The notes under the pieces were generated by a model that saw only the letters and a list, made by a program, of their open reading frames with translations, had not been told where the DNA came from and did not search any database. The position numbers and the translations under genes are program-made. From NCBI GenBank assembly GCA_015478725.1, contig JADMIG010000006.1:83781-121515 (forward strand): a stretch of 37,735 bases of DNA. The letters run 5' to 3'. Positions 23,141 to 32,111 of the stretch are shown here, in pieces. The DNA comes from Chloroflexota bacterium. Its GTDB lineage: Bacteria > Chloroflexota > Limnocylindria > Limnocylindrales > CSP1-4. Each line of letters begins with the position of its first letter. The stretch's first letter is position 1.

Positions 23141-26100
23141 GTGCAGCTCGTCGACGGGACGATCATCGTCAGCGCCACGGACCTCGTCGGATACCTCGCC
23201 TGCAACCACCTCGCGACGCTCGAGCTCGGCCGGATGGAGGGTCGCTGGGAGAAGCCGCCGCACCGCACGGATCCCGAGCTCGAGCTCCTCCAGCAGCGCG
23301 GCGACGCCCACGAGCACGCGTACCTCGAGCGGCTGCGATCGGCGGGCCGGTCGATCCACGAGATCGAGAACCGCCACCCGGCGTCACCGGCCGAGCTTCG
23401 CGCCGCGGAGGAAGAAACGGTCGAGGCGATGCGCCGCGGTGTGGACGTCATCTACCAGGCGACATTCTTCGACGGTCGCTGGCGCGGCCACGCCGACTTC
23501 CTCCTGCGAGCAGAGCGACCGAGCCTCCTCGGCCCGTGGAGCTACGACGTCGCGGACACGAAGCTCGCCCGAGGCGTGAAGGCGGGCGCGATCCTCCAGG
23601 TCTGCGTCTACGCGGAGCGGCTCGCGCAGCTCCAGGGCAGCCCGCCGGAGCGGCTCGTCATCGTCACCGGCGACGGCGCCGAGCACGAAGAACGCCTCGC
23701 CGACTTCGCGGCCTTCCATCGCACCGTCAAGGCTCGCTACGAGGCGTTGATCTTCGGGTCCGGCCCTCGCCCGGCGACGTACCCGGATCCCGTCGACCAC
23801 TGCCGGGTCTGTACCTGGTTCCCGACGTGCATGGACCGCCGCCGCGCCGACGACCATCTCTCGATCGTCGCGGGGGCAACGCGGACGTACACGCAGCGGC
23901 TCGTCGAGGGCGGTGTGCCGACCCGGCGTGCCCTCGCCGTGCTCGACCCGGAGCGGGCGATCGCCGGCATGAACCCACGACCCCTCGCCCGGCTCCGCGA
24001 CCAGGCGCGCCTGCAGGTGAGCGGCCAGGACAGCGGCAGGCTGCTCTACGAGCTCGTCGAGCCGGATCCGGAGACGCCGGGGCACGGTCTGGCTGCACTG
24101 CCCGAACCGTCATCGCTCGACGTCTTCTTCGACATCGAGGCGGACCCGTGGATGGGCGAGGCCGGGCTCGAATACCTCCTCGGCGTCGCGTGGCGCGAAC
24201 CGGACGGGCGGACCGAGTACCTGCCGATCTGGGGGCACGACCCGGCCGGCGAGAAGGCCGCGTTCGAGGGGTTCATCGACCTCGTCGTCGGCCGTCTCCA
24301 CCGCGATCCCGCGATGCACGTCTACCACTACGCGGGCTACGAATCGGGCGCCATCAAGCGCCTCATGCAACGCCACCAGACCCGCGAGGATGAGGTCGAC
24401 GTCCTCCTCCGGGGGGAGGTCCTCGTCGACCTCTACCAGGTGGTGCGGCAGGGCGTCCGCGCCTCCGTCGAGTCATATTCGATCAAGAAGATCGAGAAGT
24501 TCTACCTGCCCTCCCGGGACGGCCCGATCACCGAGGCGGGGTTCAGCGTCGTCGAATACGAGCACTGGCTCCGCGACGGTGACGAGCGCCACCTCCGCGA
24601 CCTTGCCGACTACAACCGCGACGACTGCGTCTCCACCCTGCTCCTGCGAGACTGGCTCGAGGAGCGGCGCAACGACGGCATCATCGCGCACGGCTGGGAC
24701 CTCCCACGGCCGACGCTGGCGGATGGCGAGCCCTCGGAGGCGCTGTCCGAGCGGCAGGCCGCGACCCGCGCACGCGAGGACGCATTACGCGCCGGGATCG
24801 CCGCAGATCCCACGGTGCGGAGCCCCGAGCAGGGGGCGCGCTGGCTGCTCGCCGGCCTCATCGACTGGCATCGACGGGACGCGAAGCCGGCCTGGTGGGA
24901 GTACCACCGGATCAGGCGGCTCTCGGTCGAGGATCTCCTTGGCGAGAGCGGGGCCATCGCCGGCCTCGGATATCTCGGAGTCGTCGGCGAGGAGAAGCGA
25001 TCGCTCATCCATCGCTATCGCTTCGACCCGCGGCAGGACACGAAGATCCACGTCGGCGACGACACGTGGGTCGACCCCGGGACCGGGAAGCCGGCCGGGG
25101 CCGTCGTCGCCCTCGACCTGCTCGATGGGACGATCGACCTCAAGCGCGGAACATCGAGCGGCGTACCGCACCCGGCCGCGCTCATCGAACCGCCGCCGAT
25201 CCGATCCGATCCGCTTCCCGGCGCACTCGCCGACATCGCCGACCACGTGGCCACCCACGGGATCGCTGGAGCGGGCCCCTATCGAGCCGTCCGAGAGCTG
25301 CTCCTCGGGTCGCCACCGCGCATCGCGGGCATGGTCGCTGGAGCGCCCCTGCGGCGTGACGGGGAGACCACGCTCGCCGCCGCGAGCCGGGTCGTCGGCG
25401 ACCTCGGCGAGAGCACGCTCGCGATCCAGGGGCCGCCCGGCACCGGCAAGACCTGGACCGGGGCACGGATGGCGGTCGCGCTCGTCGCGGCAGGCCGGAG
25501 GGTCGGCATCGCGGCCGGCACGCACAAGGCGATCACGAACTTCATCAACGCGGTCCATGACGCCGCCCGAGACGAAGGCCGAACGCTCCGGATCCTCCAG
25601 CGCGGCACCGCCGACGACGGCGCCGTCGGCGCCGAGGGCGTTGAGCTCACCGGCGACTCGGCGGCGGTCGGTCCGGCACTGCGGGCCGGGCGCTATGACG
25701 TCGCCGCTGGGACTGCCTGGCTGTTCGGTCGGCGGGACATGCACGATGCGGTCGACGTCCTCTTCGTCGACGAGGCCGGACAGATGTCGCTCGCGAACGT
25801 GGTCGCGATGGGCGGCGCGACGCGGTCGATCGTCCTGCTCGGCGACCCGAACCAGCTGCCGCAGGTGTCCGCAGGCACCCATCCGGACGGCGCCGGGCGG
25901 TCAGCCCTCGAGCACGTCGTCGGTGACGCGGCGACGATCGCGCCGGACCGCGGCCTCTTCCTCGAGACGACCTTCCGGATGCACCCACGCGTCAACGGCT
26001 TCGTCTCCGACACGTTCTACGCGGGCCGCCTCGCGGTCGACCCATCGACCGCACGACAGCGCCTCGAGGCGCTCGACGGCAGCGACGCGCTCGGGCTGCG

Positions 26101-26590
26101 GTACCGGGCCGTCGAGCATGATGGCGACGCCGCCCGCTCCGCGCTCGAGGCAGAAGCGGTGGCCGATGCGATCTCCCGGCTCGTCGGCGGCCGCTGGACG
26201 GACAGCCACGGCGAGACGCGCCGGCTCACCCTCGACGACGTCATCGTGGTCTCGCCGTACAACGCCCAGGTCGCGGAGATCGGTCGCTCGATCGAGCGTC
26301 GCTTCGGCCGCGCCGGCAGGGTCGGCACCGTCGACAGGTTCCAGGGACAGGAGGGCGTCGTCGCCATCTACTCGATGGCGACCTCATCACCGGACGAGAT
26401 CCCGCGCGGGATGGAGTTCCTCTACGACGGCCACCGCTTCAACGTCGCCGTGTCCCGGGCGCGCGGCCTCGCCGTCGTCGTGAGCAGCCCCGAGCTCCTC
26501 ACCGTCCGGCCCAGGACGCCGGAGCAGATGCGGCTCGCGAACGCGCTGTGCGCCTACGTCGAGCGGGCGACGGACCTCGAGCGAGCCTGA
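23141..26590 (+). CDS. TM0106-type Fe-S nuclease + DEDD exonuclease + SF1 helicase
   Basis: A 1149-residue three-module protein. Residues 1-~235 are a RecB/Cas4-like nuclease: VADTKLARGVKAGAILQVCVYAERL is the D-x-K...Q-x3-Y core, and Cys21 with CRVCTWFPTC (221, 224, 230) gives the four cysteines of a Dna2/AddB-type Fe-S cluster. Residues ~325-505 are an RNase-H-fold DEDDy exonuclease: FFDIEADP (Asp331, Glu333), YHYAGYESGAIKRL, and DYNRDD (Tyr491...Asp495). Residues ~735-1149 are a UPF1/DNA2-like SF1 helicase: GPPGTGKT (764-771), VLFVDEAGQ (Asp877/Glu878), GDPNQLPQV, TFRMHPRVNGF, GTVDRFQGQE and NVAVSRAR. GTG 23141 has GGAGGA just upstream. A DNA-repair or defence role is likely. No partner gene is adjacent and all motifs look intact. 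Confidence 0.92.
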   Translation: MQLVDGTIIVSATDLVGYLACNHLATLELGRMEGRWEKPPHRTDPELELLQQRGDAHEHAYLERLRSAGRSIHEIENRHPASPAELRAAEEETVEAMRRGVDVIYQATFFDGRWRGHADFLLRAERPSLLGPWSYDVADTKLARGVKAGAILQVCVYAERLAQLQGSPPERLVIVTGDGAEHEERLADFAAFHRTVKARYEALIFGSGPRPATYPDPVDHCRVCTWFPTCMDRRRADDHLSIVAGATRTYTQRLVEGGVPTRRALAVLDPERAIAGMNPRPLARLRDQARLQVSGQDSGRLLYELVEPDPETPGHGLAALPEPSSLDVFFDIEADPWMGEAGLEYLLGVAWREPDGRTEYLPIWGHDPAGEKAAFEGFIDLVVGRLHRDPAMHVYHYAGYESGAIKRLMQRHQTREDEVDVLLRGEVLVDLYQVVRQGVRASVESYSIKKIEKFYLPSRDGPITEAGFSVVEYEHWLRDGDERHLRDLADYNRDDCVSTLLLRDWLEERRNDGIIAHGWDLPRPTLADGEPSEALSERQAATRAREDALRAGIAADPTVRSPEQGARWLLAGLIDWHRRDAKPAWWEYHRIRRLSVEDLLGESGAIAGLGYLGVVGEEKRSLIHRYRFDPRQDTKIHVGDDTWVDPGTGKPAGAVVALDLLDGTIDLKRGTSSGVPHPAALIEPPPIRSDPLPGALADIADHVATHGIAGAGPYRAVRELLLGSPPRIAGMVAGAPLRRDGETTLAAASRVVGDLGESTLAIQGPPGTGKTWTGARMAVALVAAGRRVGIAAGTHKAITNFINAVHDAARDEGRTLRILQRGTADDGAVGAEGVELTGDSAAVGPALRAGRYDVAAGTAWLFGRRDMHDAVDVLFVDEAGQMSLANVVAMGGATRSIVLLGDPNQLPQVSAGTHPDGAGRSALEHVVGDAATIAPDRGLFLETTFRMHPRVNGFVSDTFYAGRLAVDPSTARQRLEALDGSDALGLRYRAVEHDGDAARSALEAEAVADAISRLVGGRWTDSHGETRRLTLDDVIVVSPYNAQVAEIGRSIERRFGRAGRVGTVDRFQGQEGVVAIYSMATSSPDEIPRGMEFLYDGHRFNVAVSRARGLAVVVSSPELLTVRPRTPEQMRLANALCAYVERATDLERA

Positions 26591-26604
26591 GTTCGGCGGC
26601 ACCG

Positions 26605-26622
26605 GCGGATACCGTCATCCGC
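26605..26622. terminator. Small hairpin between convergent genes
   Basis: GCGGAT-ACCGTC-ATCCGC forms a 6-base stem with a 6-base loop in the 24-base space between the convergent helicase and amidinohydrolase genes, overlapping the latter's stop codon. No T-run is present. It may serve both directions. Confidence 0.3.
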
Positions 26623-27445
26623 GGCGGATCGGCCGCGTGATGCACGTCGGGCCGCCCGACCCGTTGATTCCGATCTCCGTCGCGGCGTACGGGTGGACCT
26701 CGCAGCCCGCGGCGGCGAGCGCCCGGGCCGTGGCAGGGTTTCCGGCCGCCACCACCACGACGCCGGGTCGGACGGCGAGGACGTTGCAGCCGAGCGTATC
26801 GAACTCGTCCGGCGGCACGTCGATGAGCCGGATCCCGAAGTCGACGAGGAGCGCCCACAGCCCCACGGGTAGGAGACGCCGGTGGACGACCGCGAGATCG
26901 TCCGCGACCGGGGAGACGACCGACAGGAGATGGAGGAGCTCCGCGGGCCCCTGCCAGTACGGGACGTCGAAGATCCGGACATCGCCGCCGACGATCGCCG
27001 CAAGCTGGCGGGCACCAGCGTCGTTGGTTCGCAGTGTCCGGCCGATGCACAGCAGGTCCGGGCGGAGCCAGAACGTGTCGCCGCCGTCGACCGTCCCCGG
27101 TTCCTCGATCGTCCCGTGCGTCGGGATTCCGTGGTCGAGCGTCCATCGCTCGAGCGCGAGCTCCTCGCCCCGGCGCGTCGGCTTGCCCGAGCGGAGCGGG
27201 ATCGCGCCGGCACGGGCCACGAGGAGCGGATCGTAGGCGTAGACGAGATCGGGGCTCGCCGTCTCGATGTCGAGGTGGTGGACGGTCACCCCGAGCCGCA
27301 CGAGGATCTCGACAAACGCGTCGTGCTCGCGCTGGGCAACCGCGAGATCGACCGGGTGGCGGAATCCGCGGGCCGGGTCGTCGTACGCCCGGCCGAACGC
27401 CGCGCCCGGCCGCTTGACGAGGACCTCGCGGAGTGGCGCCGTCAT
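26615..27445 (-). CDS. Amidinotransferase-superfamily hydrolase (DDAH/arginine deiminase-like)
   Basis: A 276-residue single-domain protein of the pentein fold. Visible marks are REVLVKRPGAAFGRAYDDP at the start, EEPGTVDGGDTFWL (substrate Glu/Asp region), the mid-protein catalytic His in AELLHLLSVVSPV, LGCNVLAVRPGVVV, and GGPTCITRPI at the C terminus with the nucleophilic Cys. Size and motifs fit dimethylarginine dimethylaminohydrolase or related enzymes that split guanidino groups. It follows the ABC ATPase gene by 35 bases on the same strand, so it is probably the last gene of the uptake operon. This is unexpected beside a sugar transporter: it might act on a guanidino-cyclitol (a streptamine-like compound) or simply be a hitchhiker. 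The substrate is not determined. Confidence 0.82.
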   Translation of the reverse strand: MTAPLREVLVKRPGAAFGRAYDDPARGFRHPVDLAVAQREHDAFVEILVRLGVTVHHLDIETASPDLVYAYDPLLVARAGAIPLRSGKPTRRGEELALERWTLDHGIPTHGTIEEPGTVDGGDTFWLRPDLLCIGRTLRTNDAGARQLAAIVGGDVRIFDVPYWQGPAELLHLLSVVSPVADDLAVVHRRLLPVGLWALLVDFGIRLIDVPPDEFDTLGCNVLAVRPGVVVVAAGNPATARALAAAGCEVHPYAATEIGINGSGGPTCITRPIRRG

Positions 27446-27480
27446 GCTCTGGGCGCCGAATACGCCCGGATCGATGGTGC

Positions 27481-28449
27481 TCAGGAGGCCGATCCCGGCA
27501 TCGTCCCCGCGTCGCTGCTCGTGGCGGCCGCCTCGACGGTCGTCGCGTCGGCGTTCATGAGCGCTTCGAGCTCTGTCGCCAGCTCCGCGAGCTCATCGCC
27601 ACCGCCCATGAGGCGAAGGAGCTCATCCTGCCCGACCTCGCCACGGACGAACTCGCCGGCGAGGCGGCCATGGGAGAGGATCGTGAACCGGTCGCCGACC
27701 GGCAGTGCGTGCTGGACGTTATGGGTGATGAAGATGACCCCGAGTCCCTTGGCCCGGGCGCGGATCACGTGGCGGAGGACGATCGCGGCCTCCTTCACGC
27801 CGAGCGCGGAGGTGGGCTCGTCGAGGATGAGCACCCGGGCCCCAAAGTACTCTGCCCGCGCGATCGCGAGCGTCTGGCGCTCGCCGCCGGAGAGCGTTCC
27901 GACGAGCTGGCTCGTGTCGCGGATCCGGATGCCGATCTCGAGCATCTGCTCCGTCGCGATCCTGCCCGCGGCCGCGACGTCGAACCGCTTGAACGGTCCC
28001 CAGCCCACGGTGGGCTCCGACCCGAGGAAGAAGTTCCGGCTGACGCTCATGAGCGGCAGCACGGCCAGATCCTGGTAGACCGTCGCGACACCCCGGTCGA
28101 GCGCGTCCCGTGGCGAACGGAGTGTCACGGGGATGCCGTCCATGAGCATCGTTCCCTCATCCGGCGTGTGGACGCCGGAGAGGATCTTGATGAGCGTCGA
28201 CTTCCCGGCACCGTTGTCGCCGAGCAGGCAGTTGACCTCGCCCGGCCGAACGGAGAGTGAGACATGCTCGAGGGCGATCACCCTCCCGAAATACTTCGAG
28301 ATGTCGCGCGCCTCGAGGATCGGCGTCGCGGAGGGCGCCGGCCCCGCACCCTGCGTCCCGTAGCCCGCGATCCGGGCCGCGGTGTCGGCGGGCAGCGTGA
28401 ACGGGGCATCGTCGTGGGGCATCGGCTCGAGGCCGTGGGGCGGTCGCAT
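27481..28449 (-). CDS. Sugar ABC transporter ATPase, single-domain (FrcA-like)
   Basis: A 322-residue ATPase. An Ala/Pro-rich tail of ~45 residues is followed by one nucleotide-binding domain: [16 protein letters not shown] (Walker A), [23 protein letters not shown] (Q-loop), [16 protein letters not shown] (signature), [12 protein letters not shown] (Walker B) and FITHN (switch His). Ribose-type ATPases such as RbsA usually carry two such domains; this one resembles the single-domain FrcA type and should work as a homodimer. ATG 28449 overlaps the permease stop as TGATG; a second ATG at 28419 would remove ten residues. It energises import with the adjacent permease and binding protein. Confidence 0.9.
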   Translation of the reverse strand: MRPPHGLEPMPHDDAPFTLPADTAARIAGYGTQGAGPAPSATPILEARDISKYFGRVIALEHVSLSVRPGEVNCLLGDNGAGKSTLIKILSGVHTPDEGTMLMDGIPVTLRSPRDALDRGVATVYQDLAVLPLMSVSRNFFLGSEPTVGWGPFKRFDVAAAGRIATEQMLEIGIRIRDTSQLVGTLSGGERQTLAIARAEYFGARVLILDEPTSALGVKEAAIVLRHVIRARAKGLGVIFITHNVQHALPVGDRFTILSHGRLAGEFVRGEVGQDELLRLMGGGDELAELATELEALMNADATTVEAAATSSDAGTMPGSAS

Positions 28450-29495
28450 CAGCGGGTCCCCGAGGCGCGGCGCAGGACGTACTGGTTGACGAGCGACGCG
28501 GAGAAGAGGAGCAGCCCGAGCACCGCGAGATACCAATCGGTGTTGATTCCGGCATAGAAGATGCCGAGGTTCGTCACGCCGAGGATGAATGCGCCGAGCG
28601 CGGAGCCGATGGCGGAGCCATAACCGCCGGTGAGGAGGGTTCCGCCGACGACGGCGGTGATGATCGCCTGGAACTCGAGGTTGGTGCCGACAAGGACGTT
28701 GGCGCTCCCGACCGCTGGGGTGACGATGCAGGCGTACAGCGCGGCGGACGCGGCGGTCGCCATGAACAGGATGATCTTCACCCGGTTCACCGGGACGCCG
28801 ACATAGCGGGCCGCGACCGGCGAGCCGCCGACGGCGAAGATCCAGTTCCCGAAGCGGGTCCGAAGGAGGACCCAGCTCGCCACGGCGACCACGATGATCC
28901 ACCAGACGAGCTCCATCTTGAACGAGCCGGTGTCGATCTTGAAGAGCGTCGTCGCGAACGGCGCGAAGGCCGGATCGCTCGCTGCGCCGGTCGGGAGGGC
29001 GACGATTGTCTGCTGCGTGATGGCCCGGGTGAGGGCGATCGTCGTCCCGCGAAGGACGAACTGGCTGGCGAGGGTGACGATGAACGACGGGAGCCGCGTC
29101 TTGACGACGAGCCACCCGTTGAGGGCCCCGATCGCGAGGGCGAACGCGAACGTCAGCGGGATGGCGACGACCGGCGGCACACCAAACTGGCTGATCAGCA
29201 GCGAGAGGAAGATGGACGCCGCGCCGACCATCGAGCCGATCGAGAGGTCGAACTCCCCGGCGATCATGAGAAGCGTGACGGCGGCGCCGAGGATGCCGAC
29301 CTGCGCGGCGAGCTCGAGGTAGCCGCCGAAGCCGGCCGGGCTGAGGAAACCCGAGCGTCCGCCGAGGATGGCGAAGATGGCGAAGACGAGGATCGCCCCG
29401 ACGAGGGCGCCCACCTCGGGACGCGAGGCGACCCGGCGGAGCGGACCCTCTGCCCGGAGCCGGCTGGGCGGTGCCGCCGGGGCGACGACGGTCAT
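28449..29495 (-). CDS. Sugar ABC transporter permease (RbsC/FrcC-like)
   Basis: A 348-residue inner-membrane protein with about nine hydrophobic segments. Family motifs are [18 protein letters not shown] (the GxDLSxG segment), [41 protein letters not shown] (cytoplasmic coupling loop) and [25 protein letters not shown]. These are shared by ribose, xylose, fructose and inositol permeases. The ATG at 29495 has GGAGGG eight bases upstream. A strong hairpin separates it from the binding-protein gene, and it overlaps the ATPase gene. The substrate is probably a cyclitol or monosaccharide given the iol-type neighbours. Confidence 0.92.
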   Translation of the reverse strand: MTVVAPAAPPSRLRAEGPLRRVASRPEVGALVGAILVFAIFAILGGRSGFLSPAGFGGYLELAAQVGILGAAVTLLMIAGEFDLSIGSMVGAASIFLSLLISQFGVPPVVAIPLTFAFALAIGALNGWLVVKTRLPSFIVTLASQFVLRGTTIALTRAITQQTIVALPTGAASDPAFAPFATTLFKIDTGSFKMELVWWIIVVAVASWVLLRTRFGNWIFAVGGSPVAARYVGVPVNRVKIILFMATAASAALYACIVTPAVGSANVLVGTNLEFQAIITAVVGGTLLTGGYGSAIGSALGAFILGVTNLGIFYAGINTDWYLAVLGLLLFSASLVNQYVLRRASGTR

Positions 29496-29516
29496 CGGTT
29501 CGACCCTCCGAGACGC

Positions 29517-29546
29517 GAGGGGCCGGCCGTCTCCGGCCGGCCCCTC
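29517..29546 (-). promoter_or_regulatory. Strong intercistronic hairpin between binding-protein and permease genes
   Basis: GAGGGGCCGGCC (29517-29528) and GGCCGGCCCCTC (29535-29546) form a perfect 12-base stem with a 6-base loop. It falls just after the binding-protein stop and before the permease ribosome-binding site. No T-run follows in the direction of transcription. In other ABC operons such hairpins protect the binding-protein mRNA and lower expression of the membrane genes, a likely role here. Confidence 0.7.
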
Positions 29547-29568
29547 AGAGCGACGAACGAGCTGCGGA

Positions 29569-30555
29569 CTACCGGGTGGTGCCGGTGTTCGCGATCACGG
29601 TCGCGACGTTCGTCTTGTCGACGACGCCGGGGCCGGTGAGGACGGGCTGCCCACCGCCGGGCATGAGCCCGTAGAGGTGATAGTAGGTGAGGAAGACGAC
29701 CGGCAGGTACCCCTGCAGCCACTGCTGCTGGTCGATCGCGAAGTCGACGGTACCGGCCTGGATGGCGGCGAGGACGTCCTTCGAGAGGTCGAAGGTCGCG
29801 AGATGGACCTTGCCGGCGAGGTTGAGGGCGGTGATCGCCTTGAGGGCCGGCGCAGCGCCGGTGGGGCCGAGGGCCATGACGCCGTTGATCGTCGGATCGG
29901 CCTGCAGGGCCGCCGTGATCTTCTGCTGAGCGCCGGACTGGTCGTTGAGGTCGACCTGGAGGACGGTGGACTTGCCGCCGAGACCGGTGGCGAAGCCCTT
30001 GCACCGGGCGTCGAGGCCGGCGTTGCCGACTTCCTGGTTGATGCAGATGGCGTTCGTCACGCCGGCCGCCTTCATGAGCGAGCCCGCCTTCTGGCCCGCG
30101 ATCGACTCATCCTGGCCGACGTGGGTGAGGACGCCGAGCTTGGCGTACACGTCTGAACCGGAGTTGGCGGAGATGACCGGGATCCCGGCCGCGACCGCGG
30201 CCTGGATGTGGGGGCCGAGGGCCGTCGCATCCGGGATCGAGACGACGAGGCCGGCCGGCTTCTTTGCCACCGCAGCGTCGATGAGCTGACCCATGGCGTT
30301 CATGTCGAAGGTCTGCGGGGCGTTGTACTCGACCTTGACGCCCATGTCCTTGGCGGCCTGGTCGACACCGTTCTTGAAGATGCTCCAGAACGGATCGGAC
30401 GCCTGACCGTGGGTCACGACCTCGATGAGGATGCCGGATCGGTCGGCACTTCCACCGCCGCTCCCGCTCGACGGGGCGGGCGTCGCCGCACTCGAGCAGG
30501 CGCTCGCGACGAGCGCGACGCTCCCGGCGAGCGCCAACAACTTCGGGACTCTCAT
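29569..30555 (-). CDS. Periplasmic-type sugar-binding lipoprotein
   Basis: A 328-residue substrate-binding protein. The signal peptide [20 protein letters not shown] gives lipid-anchored Cys20, followed by an Ala/Ser/Gly linker to ~37. The mature part is a peripla_BP_4-type sugar-binding fold: [92 protein letters not shown] and [20 protein letters not shown]. Relatives bind ribose, inositol and other sugars. ATG 30555 follows GGAGGAG at good spacing; the open frame upstream is ignored. It lies 90 bases after the dehydrogenase gene and begins the transporter part of the operon. Confidence 0.92.
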   Translation of the reverse strand: MRVPKLLALAGSVALVASACSSAATPAPSSGSGGGSADRSGILIEVVTHGQASDPFWSIFKNGVDQAAKDMGVKVEYNAPQTFDMNAMGQLIDAAVAKKPAGLVVSIPDATALGPHIQAAVAAGIPVISANSGSDVYAKLGVLTHVGQDESIAGQKAGSLMKAAGVTNAICINQEVGNAGLDARCKGFATGLGGKSTVLQVDLNDQSGAQQKITAALQADPTINGVMALGPTGAAPALKAITALNLAGKVHLATFDLSKDVLAAIQAGTVDFAIDQQQWLQGYLPVVFLTYYHLYGLMPGGGQPVLTGPGVVDKTNVATVIANTGTTR

Positions 30556-30645
30556 GTGCTCCTCCTCTGACTGGCGGCCGCCGCGAGGCGGTGAGTCGCG
30601 GACATTCTCGCGCATCGGGGAACCCCGCTGCACATGTTCGCCTGA

Positions 30646-31638
30646 CTAGATCTCGGTCACCAGGACCGGGCGCTGTTCGCGACGGGAGCGGTCGGCGGCG
30701 ATCGCCGTCCGCAGGGCGGCGATCCCGTCGCGTCCGGTGCACGGGCTCGGTGCGTTCCCTGCCGCGACGGACAGGAAGGCGTCGAGCTCGGCTCGGTACG
30801 CTTCCGGGAACCGATCGAAGAAGTTCGGCCAGGCGGGACCTGCCGGCGCCGGGACCCCCGGCTCGGCGGACCGGAACGGGCTCCGTGGTCCGAGACCGAC
30901 GACGACGCTGTCCCGCGATCCGTACACCTCGGCCCGGATGTCATAGCCGAGCGGATCGTGGCGGGTCGTCATGAGGGTGGCGAGGACGCCGTTCGTCATC
31001 CGCAGTGACGCCACCGCGGTGTCGACGTCGCCGTACTTCGCGAAGACGTCGAAGCCGCGCACGCTGCCCATCGCGTAGATCTCCTCGACGTCCGCGCCGA
31101 CGAGCCAGCGGACGATGTCGAAGTCGTGCACGCTGAAGTCGCGGAAGATCCCGCCCGACGTCGGGATGTATGCCTCGTGCGGTGGCTCGGGATCGTGGCC
31201 GTGGAGAGCGACCGCATAGATCGTGCCGAGCTCCCCGCTCGCGATGAGCCGGCGGGCCTCGAGGTAGCCCGGGTCGAAGCGGCGCTGGAACCCGAGCTGG
31301 AGAGGGATGCCGGCGCGCTCGACGTGCTCGACGACGGCGACGCTCTCGGCGAGGTCTTTCGCGATCGGCTTCTCGCAGAATGTCGGCAGGCGCCGGTCCG
31401 CGGTCGCCCGGATGAGCTCCGCATGGGCGTCCGTCGCGGCGGCGATGACGACCGCCTCGGCACCGTCCATCGCCGCGTCGATCGTGGGGCTCGGGGCCGC
31501 TCCGACGCTCCGTGCGACCTCGGCGGCGCGGGCCGTGTCGACGTCCGCGACGAGGAGCTCGGTGACGCCCGCGCAATCGACGAGGTTGCGGGCGTGCATC
31601 GCTCCGATGCGGCCGGCGCCGATGAGGGCGACCCTCAT
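30646..31638 (-). CDS. Gfo/Idh/MocA-family dehydrogenase, IolG-like
   Basis: A 330-residue NAD(P)-dependent oxidoreductase. The N-terminal Rossmann fold reads MRVALIGAGRIGAMHARNL, and FCEKPIAKDLAESV (~91-104) carries the catalytic Lys of the EKP motif. The catalytic Asp/His region is GGIFRDFSVHDFDIVRWLVG. In iol clusters this family oxidises myo-inositol to scyllo-inosose, and the position, directly ahead of a sugar ABC transporter and under the shared iol operator, supports that. Other cyclitols or sugars are possible. ATG 31638 overlaps the stop of a 9- or 16-codon leader frame, with GGAGG nine bases upstream. It is the first large gene of the minus-strand operon. Confidence 0.88.
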   Translation of the reverse strand: MRVALIGAGRIGAMHARNLVDCAGVTELLVADVDTARAAEVARSVGAAPSPTIDAAMDGAEAVVIAAATDAHAELIRATADRRLPTFCEKPIAKDLAESVAVVEHVERAGIPLQLGFQRRFDPGYLEARRLIASGELGTIYAVALHGHDPEPPHEAYIPTSGGIFRDFSVHDFDIVRWLVGADVEEIYAMGSVRGFDVFAKYGDVDTAVASLRMTNGVLATLMTTRHDPLGYDIRAEVYGSRDSVVVGLGPRSPFRSAEPGVPAPAGPAWPNFFDRFPEAYRAELDAFLSVAAGNAPSPCTGRDGIAALRTAIAADRSRREQRPVLVTEI

Positions 31639-31685
31639 CCGATCTCGCCTCCTCGGACCCGCATCCTGCCTCCTCGGACCCGCAT
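31635..31685 (-). CDS. Short leader peptide overlapping the dehydrogenase start
   Basis: A 16-codon frame, MRVRGGRMRVRGGEIG, or its last nine codons from ATG 31664. Its TGA overlaps the dehydrogenase ATG as ATGA. The inner start has GGAGG five bases upstream. The peptide exists because a 21-base unit, carrying both the ribosome-binding site and the ATG, is duplicated. It may only enhance or couple translation of the dehydrogenase; function and translation are unproven. Confidence 0.35.
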   Translation of the reverse strand: MRVRGGRMRVRGGEIG

Positions 31686-31688
31686 CCC
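31647..31688. repeat. 21-base tandem duplication at the dehydrogenase ribosome-binding site
   Basis: 31647-31667 and 31668-31688 are identical except for the last base (T or C). On the plus strand each begins GCCTCCTCGGACCC. Read on the minus strand each unit carries a GGAGG and an ATGCGGGTCC start, so the leader of the operon has two start-site copies in tandem. Confidence 0.9.
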
Positions 31689-31733
31689 GAGCGACCGGAT
31701 CGTCGCGCTTCGGGTGCGGCTGGGTTGCCTGAC

Positions 31734-31745
31734 GTAATCGATTGC
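31734..31745. promoter_or_regulatory. LacI-family operator, copy 1
   Basis: GTAATCGATTGC: the core AATCGATT is a perfect palindrome with a central CG, as in LacI-family sites, and ten of the twelve bases are symmetric. The same 12 bases recur at 35011-35022. It lies about 11-22 bases downstream of the predicted start of the minus-strand dehydrogenase/transporter transcript, where a bound repressor would block elongation. Confidence 0.72.
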
Positions 31746-31762
31746 TCGACCGACGCGGGCGC

Positions 31763-31790
31763 ACCATACCACGCGGGCCATCGCTGTCAA
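31763..31790 (-). promoter_or_regulatory. Sigma-70-type promoter of the dehydrogenase/transporter operon
   Basis: On the minus strand, TTGACA (31790-31785) and TATGGT (31768-31763) are separated by 16 bases. The -35 is a perfect match and the -10 matches four of six. Transcription should start near 31756, followed by the operator and a leader of about 120 bases before the dehydrogenase ATG. Confidence 0.65.
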
Positions 31791-32111
31791 TCGGCGGCGC
31801 CGGAGCCGGGGCGCCCAGGGCGAGGCCGGGCCAGGGGCGAGGGTCGGGCCAGGGGAGCCCAGGTGAGACTGCCCGCATTCGTCGCCACCACCCTCGCGCG
31901 TCGGGTACGCGCGGACTGCGTACTGGACGCAGCGCACGGTGGATGGCGTGTGCCGGCCGCCGCCCACCGAGCGTGCGCCCGTGGCCGTCGGCCCGGATCC
32001 GACGACCAAGCACGCACCGGGAGCGTAGGTGGCACACGATGCGGCGAGATGAGCGACGTCGGACGTTACCGAAAGGACTTGGGCGACCTTCGGCCCGCAT
32101 CGGCAGCCCGA
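31791..32111. other. Gene-free stretch between the iol promoter and the LacI gene
   Basis: About 320 bases between the predicted promoter and the end of the LacI-family gene. Open frames here translate to Arg/Pro-rich sequence without family resemblance. Several GGGCCAGG-type G-rich words occur at ~31820-31860. No RNA gene, terminator with T-run or further operator was recognised. Confidence 0.4.
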
